A model generated the notes under the pieces. The model saw only the letters and a program-made list of their open reading frames with translations, did not search any database and was not told the DNA's origin. DNA of 64,000 nt from an uncultured Steroidobacter sp. Lineage in GTDB: Bacteria > Pseudomonadota > Gammaproteobacteria > Steroidobacterales > Steroidobacteraceae. Below are positions 1-7,796 of the stretch, one piece after another (within the stretch, counting starts at the first letter, position 1; every line of letters begins with the position of its first letter). The DNA lies in NCBI GenBank assembly GCA_937864115.1, contig CALMII010000012.1:1-64000 (forward strand), in the 5' to 3' direction. Made by a program: the position numbers and the translations under genes.

Positions 1-85
1 ACGGCGTTCCAGCAAAGCCCCTCGGGCACACCGCTCACGGCATCGTGAGCCACCGATCAGAGAAGACCCCCTCCCTGTCCCACAG
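1..85. repeat. Dispersed repeat, inverted copy of 61637-61702
   Basis: The sequence starting near base 4 (GTTCCAGCAAAGCCCCTCGG, then CTCACGGCATCGTG and AAGACCCCCTCCCTG) matches, with small gaps, the reverse complement of about 61637-61702. A second, direct copy of the CCAGCAAAGCCCCTCGG core is at 61755-61771. No coding potential is convincing here. It is read as one unit of a dispersed intergenic repeat family; the two ends of the window therefore carry this unit in opposite orientation. Confidence 0.75.
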
Positions 86-99
86 GGATTTCCTTTGGT

Positions 100-246
100 C
101 ACCCTCCCCCGCTGCGCGGAGGAGGGGAAGAACAAAATGCACTTGCGCTTAAGTCAGTGCCATTGTGGCTTTAGCCGGCCTCTTTTTCGGAAGTCAGGCT
201 AAAGCCTGACCTACAGAAAAGCCCGCTCCCGCTGCGCGGAGGAAGA
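100..246. repeat. REP cluster with the right end of a miniature element
   Basis: Contains, in order, a CT/GA-rich palindrome (CTCCCCCGCTGCGCGGAGGA), a degenerate right terminal repeat of the miniature element (148-180, CAGTGCCATTG followed by GGCTTTAGCCGGCC), the palindrome GTCAGGCTAAAGCCTGAC (193-210), and a second CT/GA-rich unit at 224-246. It resembles the right side of the complete elements at 45890-46168 and 61826-62063. The left part is too diverged to delimit. Confidence 0.7.
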
Positions 247-273
247 GATGCATCGCTCGACCTCATCTCATCG

Positions 274-834
274 TCAAGGCTTCTCCCTCCCAAACCGATA
301 CGTCAGCGTCGCGCTGCCGAGCGCCTGTTCCTTCACCAGGTTGAGCACCGTCGGCGAATCCGCGTCCGCGGGAACATCGATCTTCTCCACCTTCAGCGCG
401 TACACCGTGTACGTGTAGTTGTGTGGCGGTTCGCCGGGAGGCGGGCAGGAGCCGCTGTAGCCGGTCGCACGAAATCCATTCTTGATCTGGACGGCACCGG
501 CCGGCAGCTTCGAGCCGTCGACGTTGCCCGCATCGCGCGACAGGTTCGTCGTCTGCGCCGGGAGATTCACGACCAGCCAGTGCCAGAAGCCGCGGCCGCG
601 GATCGCATCCGGGTCGAACAGCGCCACTGCGAAACTTTTCGTTCCTGCCGGTGCATCGTTCCAACTCAACGCTGGCGACTGGTTGCCGCCCGTGCAGCCG
701 AACTTGTCGTACACGAATTCCTGAGCGAGCGGTTTGTCCGGCCCGACTTCGGAACTCGTCAACGCGAAATCGCCGGCGTGTGCGGCGAACGTCATGAAGC
801 CCAGCGACAGCAGCATTCCCCTGGTCGAAATCAT
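274..834 (-). CDS. Secreted YbhB/YbcL-type PEBP-family protein
   Basis: A 186-residue protein of the phosphatidylethanolamine-binding / Raf-kinase-inhibitor-like family (bacterial YbhB/YbcL branch), whose physiological ligand is generally unknown. An N-terminal signal peptide (hydrophobic stretch ending AAHA-GDF near residue 20) predicts a periplasmic location. Visible family features are the DP-D segment (ALFDPDAIRGRGFWHW), the HWLVVNLP strand, the GY-G-CPPPGEPPHNY ligand-site region and YTVYAL. The start at 834 is preferred over the ATG at 838-840 because AAGGAG lies six bases upstream of it. It is transcribed away from the carbohydrate locus, and both share the 140-bp upstream gap, so the two may have back-to-back promoters. 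Confidence 0.9.
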   Translation of the reverse strand: MISTRGMLLSLGFMTFAAHAGDFALTSSEVGPDKPLAQEFVYDKFGCTGGNQSPALSWNDAPAGTKSFAVALFDPDAIRGRGFWHWLVVNLPAQTTNLSRDAGNVDGSKLPAGAVQIKNGFRATGYSGSCPPPGEPPHNYTYTVYALKVEKIDVPADADSPTVLNLVKEQALGSATLTYRFGREKP

Positions 835-917
835 CGTCATCTCCTTGGGTGGTGCGAGCGGCCGTATCGTCGCGCGATTGAGGAAGGAGGAATGCAGAGA
901 TTCGCAAAGGGCTTTCC

Positions 918-936
918 ATGAATACGTATGTAGGCC
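918..936. repeat. 19-bp direct repeat, copy 1
   Basis: ATGAATACGTATGTAGGCC is identical to bases 2626-2644. It contains the palindrome ATACGTAT. This copy lies 67 bases before the first glycoside hydrolase start; the second lies just after that gene and before the GH97 gene. It could be an operator or the remnant of a dispersed repeat (a related TACATCCATGTAGG string is at 61711-61724). Confidence 0.6.
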
Positions 937-1002
937 CTCGAACCCGCGGCGCCTCGCTCGCTAAGCTCCCCGCCGACGAACATGAATCGAGATGGGGGGC
1001 TC

Positions 1003-2616
1003 ATGACGCATGCGTCATGGTGGCGCGGCGCGGTGATCTACGAGATCTATCCGCGCAGCTTCAGCGACAGCGACGGCGACGGCGTCGGCGATCTGCAGGG
1101 CATCATCGACCGGCTCGACTACGTGGCGAGCCTCGGCGTCGACGCCATCTGGATCGCGCCGTTCTTCAAATCGCCGATGGCGGATTTCGGCTACGACGTG
1201 TCGGATTACCGCGATGTCGATCCCATGTTCGGCACGATGGCTGACTTCGAGCGGCTGCTCGCGAAGGCGCATCGACTCGGGCTCAAGGTGATCATCGATC
1301 ACGTTCTGAGTCACACATCGAGCGAACACGCGTGGTTTCGCGAGAGCCGCGCGAGCCGCGACAATCCGAAAGCCGACTGGTATGTGTGGGCCGATCCGCG
1401 GCCGGACGGGACACCGCCCAACAACTGGCTGTCCATTTTCGGCGGCGTCGCATGGAAGTGGGAGCCGCGACGCGGCCAGTACTACCTGCACAATTTCCTG
1501 TCGTCGCAGCCCGATCTCAATTTCCACAACGCCGAAGTCCGCGCGGCCGTGCTCGACAATCTGCGGTTCTGGCTCGACAAGGGTATCGATGGCCTGCGGC
1601 TCGATGCGGTGAACTTCTGTTTCCACGATCGCGAGCTGCGCAGCAATCCGCCGAAGCCGCGCGAGGCACGCACGACGCGGGGATTCAGCGCCGACAATCC
1701 GTACGCGTATCAGTACCACCATTTCGACAAGACGCAGCCGCAGAACCTGGCATTCCTGAGTGAACTGCGCGCGTTGCTCGATCGATACCCGGGGACGGCG
1801 GCGCTCGGTGAAGTGTCTTCAGAGGATTCGCTGGCGACGATTGCCGAATACACCAGCGGCCAGCGCCTGCACATGGCCTACAGCTTCGAGCTGCTGTCGG
1901 ACGATGCGACGGCGGCGCATCTGCGTGCGACGGTGGAGACACTGGAGAGACAGCTGGGCGACGGCTGGGCCTGCTGGGCATTCTCCAATCACGACGTGCA
2001 TCGCGTCGTCACGCGCTGGGGCGGGCCGCAGCCCTTGCCGCAGATGGCAAGTCAGCTGCTCGCGCTGCTGTGTTCGCTGCGCGGCTCGGTCTGCATCTAC
2101 CAGGGCGAAGAACTCGGCTTGCCGGAAGCCGAACTGCCGTTCGACGCACTGCGCGATCCCTACGGCATCGCGTTCTGGCCGAATTTCAAGGGCCGCGATG
2201 GCTGTCGTACGCCGATGCCATGGAACGATGGCGCGCATGGCGGATTCTCCAGTGTCGCCCCGTGGTTGCCGTTGGCGAAGGAGCATCGTGATCTATGCGT
2301 ATCCCGGCAGGAGTCGGGTCCCGATTCGACGCTGAATAACTTCCGTTCATTCCTGCGCTGGCGTCGCGAGCATCCGGTGCTCGTGAGCGGCGCGATCCGT
2401 TTCCTCGATGTGCCGGAACCCGTCGTGGCGTTCGTCCGCGGCGAAGGTGCGGACCGCATGCTTGCGGCCTTCAATCTGTCGTCGCATCGCGTCGAGCTCG
2501 AACTCGCGGAGCTTGCACCGTATCGACAGATTGCCAGTGCGGGCGTGTTTCAGGGCGAACTGCAGGGACAGCACTTGTCGTTGCCGCCGCACGCCGTCGT
2601 GTTTGCAGCGGTGTGA
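1003..2616 (+). CDS. Cytoplasmic GH13 alpha-glucosidase / oligo-1,6-glucosidase-like
   Basis: A 537-residue glycoside hydrolase family 13 enzyme that should hydrolyse alpha-glucosidic bonds of maltose, isomaltose or short maltodextrins. It opens directly with the WWRGAVIYEIYPRSF first strand of the barrel, with no signal peptide, so it is predicted cytoplasmic. The conserved GH13 regions are present: DHVLSHTS (region I), GLRLDAVNF (region II, nucleophile Asp), ALGEVSSED (region III, acid/base Glu) and FSNHDVHR (region IV, Asp). The overall pattern resembles the alpha-glucosidases of Xanthomonas maltose loci. The ATG at 1003 is chosen over 982 because GATGGGGGG precedes it and homologues usually begin with this strand. 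It is the first gene of the plus-strand glucan locus. Exact bond specificity cannot be read from the sequence. Confidence 0.93.
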   Translation: MTHASWWRGAVIYEIYPRSFSDSDGDGVGDLQGIIDRLDYVASLGVDAIWIAPFFKSPMADFGYDVSDYRDVDPMFGTMADFERLLAKAHRLGLKVIIDHVLSHTSSEHAWFRESRASRDNPKADWYVWADPRPDGTPPNNWLSIFGGVAWKWEPRRGQYYLHNFLSSQPDLNFHNAEVRAAVLDNLRFWLDKGIDGLRLDAVNFCFHDRELRSNPPKPREARTTRGFSADNPYAYQYHHFDKTQPQNLAFLSELRALLDRYPGTAALGEVSSEDSLATIAEYTSGQRLHMAYSFELLSDDATAAHLRATVETLERQLGDGWACWAFSNHDVHRVVTRWGGPQPLPQMASQLLALLCSLRGSVCIYQGEELGLPEAELPFDALRDPYGIAFWPNFKGRDGCRTPMPWNDGAHGGFSSVAPWLPLAKEHRDLCVSRQESGPDSTLNNFRSFLRWRREHPVLVSGAIRFLDVPEPVVAFVRGEGADRMLAAFNLSSHRVELELAELAPYRQIASAGVFQGELQGQHLSLPPHAVVFAAV

Positions 2617-2625
2617 ATGAAACGA

Positions 2626-2644
2626 ATGAATACGTATGTAGGCC
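2626..2644. repeat. 19-bp direct repeat, copy 2
   Basis: Exact second copy of ATGAATACGTATGTAGGCC (first at 918-936), here 10 bases after the GH13 stop and upstream of the GH97 coding region. Placement of both copies before glycosidase genes is suggestive but does not prove a regulatory role. Confidence 0.6.
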
Positions 2645-2753
2645 ATTGTTTGCCTCGTTGCGCCAGTCCTACGATTTCCCGCAACGAACGATCGGCAGGG
2701 GGATGCATGAGGTTTCGACCGAATCGTCACGACGCATGCAGGTGCTTCGCCGC

Positions 2754-4796
2754 ATGAATGCTGCGGGCATCCATCGGCTGTGCGTACTGATATTGCTGGC
2801 ACTCCAGCTCGGGCTGGCCCATGCGCAGTCTGCTGCGACGGTGTCTTCGCCCGGTGCCGTGCTGAGCGTGATCGTGAACGTCAATGACGAAGGCCGGCCG
2901 CAGTACGCCATTGCGCGCAAGGGCAAGCCGGTGATCGATGCATCGCGGCTCGGCTTCATCCTCGCCGACGCGCCCAAGCTCGAACGGAACTTCGTCATCG
3001 ATTCGCAGCAGACCCGCAGCAGCGATGACACCTGGGAACAGCCCTGGGGCGAGCGACGCTTCGTTCGCAATCGTTTCAATGAGCTGCGCGTGCGCTTCAC
3101 GGAGCGCAACGGACTGAAGCGCAGTCTCGACGTGACGTTCCGCGTCTATGACGACGGCGTCGGCTTCCGCTACGAATTCCCCGATCAGGCCTCGCTGCAC
3201 ACCGTCAATATCGTCGAAGAGCTGACGGAGTTCGATGTCGTCGATCCGGCCACCGCGTGGTGGATTCCGGGCGGCGAGTGGAACCGCTACGAATATCTCT
3301 ACAGCACGACGCCGCTCGAGGAACTGAGCCAGGCGCATACGCCGGTCACGCTGCGCACCGACGCCGGACTGCACATCGCCATTCACGAAGCCGCGCTGGT
3401 GGATTACTCGGCGATGTGGCTGCGTCGTGTGGAGGGCCAGCGTCTGAAGACTGTCCTGTCGCCGTCGGCATCCGGACCGAAAGTCGTTCGCACTGCGCCG
3501 TTCACGACGCCATGGCGCACGCTGCAGATCGCCGACAGCGCCGGCGGGCTAGCGATGTCCGACCTGATCCTGAATCTCAACGAGCCCAACAAGCTCGGCG
3601 ATGTGTCCTGGGTGAAGCCCTTCAAGTACGTCGGCATCTGGTGGGGCATGCACCTCAACACCCAGACGTGGGAAGCCGGCCCGAAGCACGGTGCCACCAC
3701 GGCGAACACGAAGCGCATGATCGACTTCGCGGCGAAGAACGGTTTCCGCGGGGTACTGGTCGAGGGATGGAACAAGGGTTGGGAAGCGGACTGGTTCGCG
3801 AACGGCGAGAGCTTCAGCTTCACCGAGGCTTATCCCGATTTCGACATCGAACAGCTCGCAGCCTATGCGAAGAAGAAGGGCGTACACCTGATCGGTCACC
3901 ACGAGACCTCGGGCAACATCGCGCACTACGAAGAACAGCTCGAAGCCGGACTCGATCTCTATCAACGTCTCGGCATCGATTCGGTCAAGACGGGTTACGT
4001 TGCCGATGCCGGCGGCATCAAGGCGAAGGCCGCGGACGGCAGTCTCCGTTTCGAATGGCATGACGGGCAGGTGATGTCGCGTCATCACCTCAAGGTCGTG
4101 ACGGAAGCGGCGAAACGCCACATCGCGGTCAATGCGCATGAGCCCATCAAGGACACGGGCCTGCGTCGCACCTATCCGAACTGGGTGGCGCGCGAAGGTG
4201 CGCGCGGCATGGAATACAACGCGTGGGGCTCGCCGCCGAATCCGCCGGAACACGAATCGATTCTGGTGTTCACGCGCATGCTCGGCGGGCCGATGGATTT
4301 CACGCCAGGGGTGCTGAGCCTCAAGGGCCGCGATGGCCTGCAGATACAGTCGACGATCGCCAAGCAGCTCGCGACGTACGTCGTGCTCTACAGCCCGATC
4401 CAGATGGCCGCGGATCTGCCCGAGAACTATGAGAAATATCCGAAGCCGTTCCAGTTCATCAAGGACGTGCCGGTCGACTGGTCGCAGACGCAGGTGCTGA
4501 ACGGCGAAGTCGGCGACTTCGTGACCATCGCGCGCAAGGATCGCAACAGCGACGACTGGTACATCGGCAGCGTGACGGACGAGAACGCGCGAACGGTTAC
4601 GGCCAAGCTGGATTTTCTGGATGAAGGCCGTCGCTACACCGCGCAGATCTACCGCGACGGCGAGGGCGCCGACTGGAAGGCCAAGCCGCATGCCATCGCC
4701 ATCGAAACGCGTGAGGTGACGCGCGACGACACGCTGACGCTGCCTCTCGCGGCAGGCGGCGGTGCGGCGATTCGTTTCGCAGCAGGAAGACGCTGA
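2754..4796 (+). CDS. Exported GH97 alpha-glucosidase (SusB-like)
   Basis: A glycoside hydrolase family 97 protein of about 680 residues, expected to release glucose from alpha-glucans in the periplasm. The N-terminus is a clear signal peptide (CVLILLALQLGLAHA-QSA). Typical GH97 parts follow: an N-terminal beta-sandwich, then the barrel with GVLVEGWNKGWEADW, GHHETSGNIAHYE, SVKTGYVAD, VNAHEPIKDTG and GARGMEYNAWG, and a C-terminal sandwich. The KTGYV motif is that of inverting SusB-like enzymes, which have Gly where retaining members carry the Asp nucleophile. The frame is open to 2613; ATGs at 2703, 2736 and 2754 are all possible, and 2754 is chosen because it gives a compact signal peptide. 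It follows the cytoplasmic glucosidase and precedes the TonB receptor, as in sus/mal-type loci. Confidence 0.92.
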   Translation: MNAAGIHRLCVLILLALQLGLAHAQSAATVSSPGAVLSVIVNVNDEGRPQYAIARKGKPVIDASRLGFILADAPKLERNFVIDSQQTRSSDDTWEQPWGERRFVRNRFNELRVRFTERNGLKRSLDVTFRVYDDGVGFRYEFPDQASLHTVNIVEELTEFDVVDPATAWWIPGGEWNRYEYLYSTTPLEELSQAHTPVTLRTDAGLHIAIHEAALVDYSAMWLRRVEGQRLKTVLSPSASGPKVVRTAPFTTPWRTLQIADSAGGLAMSDLILNLNEPNKLGDVSWVKPFKYVGIWWGMHLNTQTWEAGPKHGATTANTKRMIDFAAKNGFRGVLVEGWNKGWEADWFANGESFSFTEAYPDFDIEQLAAYAKKKGVHLIGHHETSGNIAHYEEQLEAGLDLYQRLGIDSVKTGYVADAGGIKAKAADGSLRFEWHDGQVMSRHHLKVVTEAAKRHIAVNAHEPIKDTGLRRTYPNWVAREGARGMEYNAWGSPPNPPEHESILVFTRMLGGPMDFTPGVLSLKGRDGLQIQSTIAKQLATYVVLYSPIQMAADLPENYEKYPKPFQFIKDVPVDWSQTQVLNGEVGDFVTIARKDRNSDDWYIGSVTDENARTVTAKLDFLDEGRRYTAQIYRDGEGADWKAKPHAIAIETREVTRDDTLTLPLAAGGGAAIRFAAGRR

Positions 4797-4805
4797 GAGC
4801 GCTCT
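4796..4805. promoter_or_regulatory. Perfect 10-bp palindrome before the TonB receptor gene
   Basis: AGAGCGCTCT overlaps the end of the GH97 gene and lies 57 bases before the receptor start. Its central GCGC resembles the half-site centres of LacI-family operators in general. No second copy was found before the other genes of the locus, so a regulatory role is only a possibility. Confidence 0.25.
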
Positions 4806-4862
4806 TACCGATTCATTGAAATGACCGGCGCTCGCAGGCGCCAGACAACAGGGGGAACGACG

Positions 4863-7700
4863 ATGAGTACATACAGGCAGACGGCACTCGCGGGTGCAGT
4901 GCGCGGAGCACTGCGTTTGCAGTCGAACATGCTGTTGGGCGCCGCACTGATGGGCATGAGCGCGACTGCCACGATGGCGCAGGACACGGCAGCGGACGTC
5001 GAGGAAGTCATCGTCACGGGCATCCGGGCGAGCATCGAGAGCGCGATCTCGGTCAAGAAGAACGACACGTCGATCGTCGAGGCCGTTTCCGCCGAAGACA
5101 TCGGCAAACTGCCGGACTCCTCGATTGCCGAATCCATCGCGCGGCTGCCGGGTATCGCCGCACAGCGCACCAACGGTCGCGCGCAGACGCTGTCGATCCG
5201 CGGTCTCGGCCCCGACTTCACCGTGACGACGTTTAACGGCCGCGAGCAGGCCACGACGAACGACAATCGCACGGTCGAGTTCGACCAGTACCCGTCGGAG
5301 CTGGTGAATCAGGTCAAGATCTACAAGACGCCGGATGCGGGCATGGCGTATCAGGGCATCGCCGGCACCACGGACATCCAGACGGTGCATCCGCTCGACT
5401 TCGGCAAGCGCACGGCCGCAGTGACCTATCGCAAGGAATACGACGGTCAGGAAGCGAACATCCCCGGCCTGGACCGCGATGGTGATCGCGCCAACGCCAC
5501 CTACATCGACCAGTTCGCCGACGGCACGCTGGGTGTGGCGCTCGGCCTGGCCTACAACAAGACTCCGTACCAGGCACAGACCCGCGAACCGTGGGGCTAC
5601 GCGGATGCGCCGGGAATGCCGGGCGTCAAGGTGATCGGCGGCGACAAGGACGGCGTCCAGTCGTCCTACTACGAGCGCATGGCCTACATGGCCGTGGTCG
5701 AGTACAAGCCGACCGATCAGTTGCACATGGTGCTCGATGCCTATCACTCGGACTTCAAGGAACTGCAGACCATCCAGCGTCTCGAGTACGGCACGATCTG
5801 GTCCGGCGCGACATTGACCAATCCGGGTGAAGTCGTGAATGGCCGTGTCACTTCCGGCACGTTCACCAACGTGCCTTTCCAGGTCGTCGAGAACTACAAC
5901 AACGACCGCCGGGCCGATGTCGATTCGATCGGCCTGAATACGCAGTACGACATCAACGACTACTGGGGCGTGAACCTCGATCTCAGCTACTCGAAGGTCG
6001 AGCGCGACGATCTGCGTCTGGAATCCACGGCAGGCAATGGCAAGGCCGCCATCGAGGGCGTGTATCCGGATCCGTCATTCATGGCGCAACCGGAAACCAT
6101 CTCCTTCACGACGGACGGCAATGGCATCTCGCACCTCAACCCATCGCTCGACTACAGCGACTACGACACGATCTTCCTGACCGATCCGGGCAACTGGGGC
6201 GGCGGTCCGCGTCGTTCGGGCTTCGTGGGACACCCGAAGATCGAGGACGAGATCAAGGCGATCCGTCTCTCGGCCAATCGCACGCTCGACTCGTTCATCG
6301 ACAGCGTCGGCTTCGGCGTCAACTACGCAGAGCGCACCAAGGACAAACAGAACTGGCAGAGCATCCTGTGGCTGCCGGGGGACATTTCCCACGCCGCGAT
6401 TCCGGAGCAGTACCGCACGGGCATTACCGATTCGTCGTTCTTCGGCACGCCGCACGGCATCGTCGGGTACGACGCCCTGGGGATCTATCGCAGCGGTTTC
6501 TGGCAGCCGATCGACGCCATCGACGATCCCAACGCGAACATCAACGACCGCATCTCCGACGTGACCAACACGTGGAAGGTCACCGAGAAGCTCACGACCG
6601 TGTTCCTGAAGCTGGGAATCAATACCCAGGTCGGCAGTCTGCCGCTCACGGGCAACATCGGCCTGATGAGCGTCACGACGGATCAGTCTTCCGACATCGG
6701 CTATACCTCGGGCACGGTCATCCCGGGCACGACGGATCTCAACTATTCGATCGTCACTCAGGGCGACAAGTACACGGACGTGCTGCCCAGCCTGAACCTG
6801 GCGCTCGAGCTGCCGAATGACATGAAGCTGCGTTTCGGCGCTGCGATCACGCAGGCCCGCCCCCGCATGGACGACCTGGCCGGCGGCGCAGGCTACACGG
6901 TGCAGCCGAACGGCGCTCCGGTGATCGATGGCGGGGACACGTATTACTGGAAGCGTTCCGGCGGCGGCAATCCGGAACTGCGGCCCTGGGAGGCGAACAC
7001 GTTCGATCTGTCGCTCGAGAAGTATTTCGAGAGCCGGGCGTACCTCTCGTTCGCGATCTACTACAAGGACCTGACGACCTACATCGTCAACAGCTCGAGC
7101 ATCACGAGCTTCGAAGGCGTGCTGCTGCCGGACCAGACCTCGCCCGACGATCCGACGATGTACACCGAAGCGGATGCCAATCGCACCGGCATCTCGACAG
7201 TCAAGGTGAACGACAGCGGCGGCTGGATCCGGGGTGCCGAGTTCACGGCGTCGGTGCCGTTGTCGCTGTTCGCCGATGCGCTCGACGGATTCGGTTTCAT
7301 CCTCAGCGGCGCGAAGAACGACTCGAAGATCACGATCAACGGCGCGGAAACGCCGGTGCCCGGCCTGTCCGAGGAAGTCGTGAACTCGACGCTGTACTTC
7401 GAAAGAGGCGGCTTCTCGGCGCGCGTGAGCAACCGCTATCGCGGCGATTTCGTCGGCGAAGTGCCGGCGTTCGATTCTTCGCTGACGCTCAACACCGTCA
7501 AGGCCGAATCGCTGATCGATGCGCAGGTCGGGTACTCGTTCGGGGCGGGGGCGCTGGAGGGTCTGAGCCTCAGCCTGACCGGCACCAACCTGACCGACGA
7601 GCCGTTCGTACTGAGCGCCGTGGGCGAGGATTCGTATCAGCTCGTGAAGTATCAGAAGTACGGTCCGGTGTACTCGTTCGCCGTCACCTACAAGTTCTAG
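4863..7700 (+). CDS. TonB-dependent receptor, probable maltodextrin transporter
   Basis: A 945-residue outer-membrane receptor of the Caulobacter type (oligosaccharide receptors such as MalA-like proteins). The signal peptide ends near residue 40 (TATMAQ-D), followed by the TonB-box-like EEVIVTG at 47-53, and the plug with SIAESIARLPG, SIRGLG and the PSELVNQVKIYKTPDA segment. The beta-barrel ends in the aromatic YKF terminus expected of BAM substrates. The start at 4863 has an AGGGGGAA ribosome site; the open frame upstream to 4821 is not needed. Position directly after GH97 and before more amylases argues for alpha-glucan substrates; this is inference from context. A terminator-like hairpin follows the gene. 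Confidence 0.92.
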   Translation: MSTYRQTALAGAVRGALRLQSNMLLGAALMGMSATATMAQDTAADVEEVIVTGIRASIESAISVKKNDTSIVEAVSAEDIGKLPDSSIAESIARLPGIAAQRTNGRAQTLSIRGLGPDFTVTTFNGREQATTNDNRTVEFDQYPSELVNQVKIYKTPDAGMAYQGIAGTTDIQTVHPLDFGKRTAAVTYRKEYDGQEANIPGLDRDGDRANATYIDQFADGTLGVALGLAYNKTPYQAQTREPWGYADAPGMPGVKVIGGDKDGVQSSYYERMAYMAVVEYKPTDQLHMVLDAYHSDFKELQTIQRLEYGTIWSGATLTNPGEVVNGRVTSGTFTNVPFQVVENYNNDRRADVDSIGLNTQYDINDYWGVNLDLSYSKVERDDLRLESTAGNGKAAIEGVYPDPSFMAQPETISFTTDGNGISHLNPSLDYSDYDTIFLTDPGNWGGGPRRSGFVGHPKIEDEIKAIRLSANRTLDSFIDSVGFGVNYAERTKDKQNWQSILWLPGDISHAAIPEQYRTGITDSSFFGTPHGIVGYDALGIYRSGFWQPIDAIDDPNANINDRISDVTNTWKVTEKLTTVFLKLGINTQVGSLPLTGNIGLMSVTTDQSSDIGYTSGTVIPGTTDLNYSIVTQGDKYTDVLPSLNLALELPNDMKLRFGAAITQARPRMDDLAGGAGYTVQPNGAPVIDGGDTYYWKRSGGGNPELRPWEANTFDLSLEKYFESRAYLSFAIYYKDLTTYIVNSSSITSFEGVLLPDQTSPDDPTMYTEADANRTGISTVKVNDSGGWIRGAEFTASVPLSLFADALDGFGFILSGAKNDSKITINGAETPVPGLSEEVVNSTLYFERGGFSARVSNRYRGDFVGEVPAFDSSLTLNTVKAESLIDAQVGYSFGAGALEGLSLSLTGTNLTDEPFVLSAVGEDSYQLVKYQKYGPVYSFAVTYKF

Positions 7701-7740
7701 GGACGTCGAGTCTTGTTCCGCTCCCCCCTGAGCAGGACTG

Positions 7741-7781
7741 CGCACCCGCTGGCATGATGCCGGCGGGTGTGCCTCTTTTTT
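7741..7781 (+). terminator. Rho-independent terminator after the TonB receptor
   Basis: A GC-rich stem (CGCACCCGCTGGCA, short loop, TGCCGGCGGGTGTGC) is followed directly by CTCTTTTTT. It sits 40 bases after the receptor stop and just before the halogenase start, so it could separate high receptor expression from the downstream genes or attenuate read-through. Confidence 0.8.
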
Positions 7782-7796
7782 CATCGTGGCGCGGCA

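Noticed and set aside
3549-5747. Long minus-strand open frame of about 730 codons
   Set aside because: It lies opposite the GH97 and TonB-receptor genes; its sequence is Arg/His/Val-rich with no domain, typical of antisense frames in GC-rich genes.
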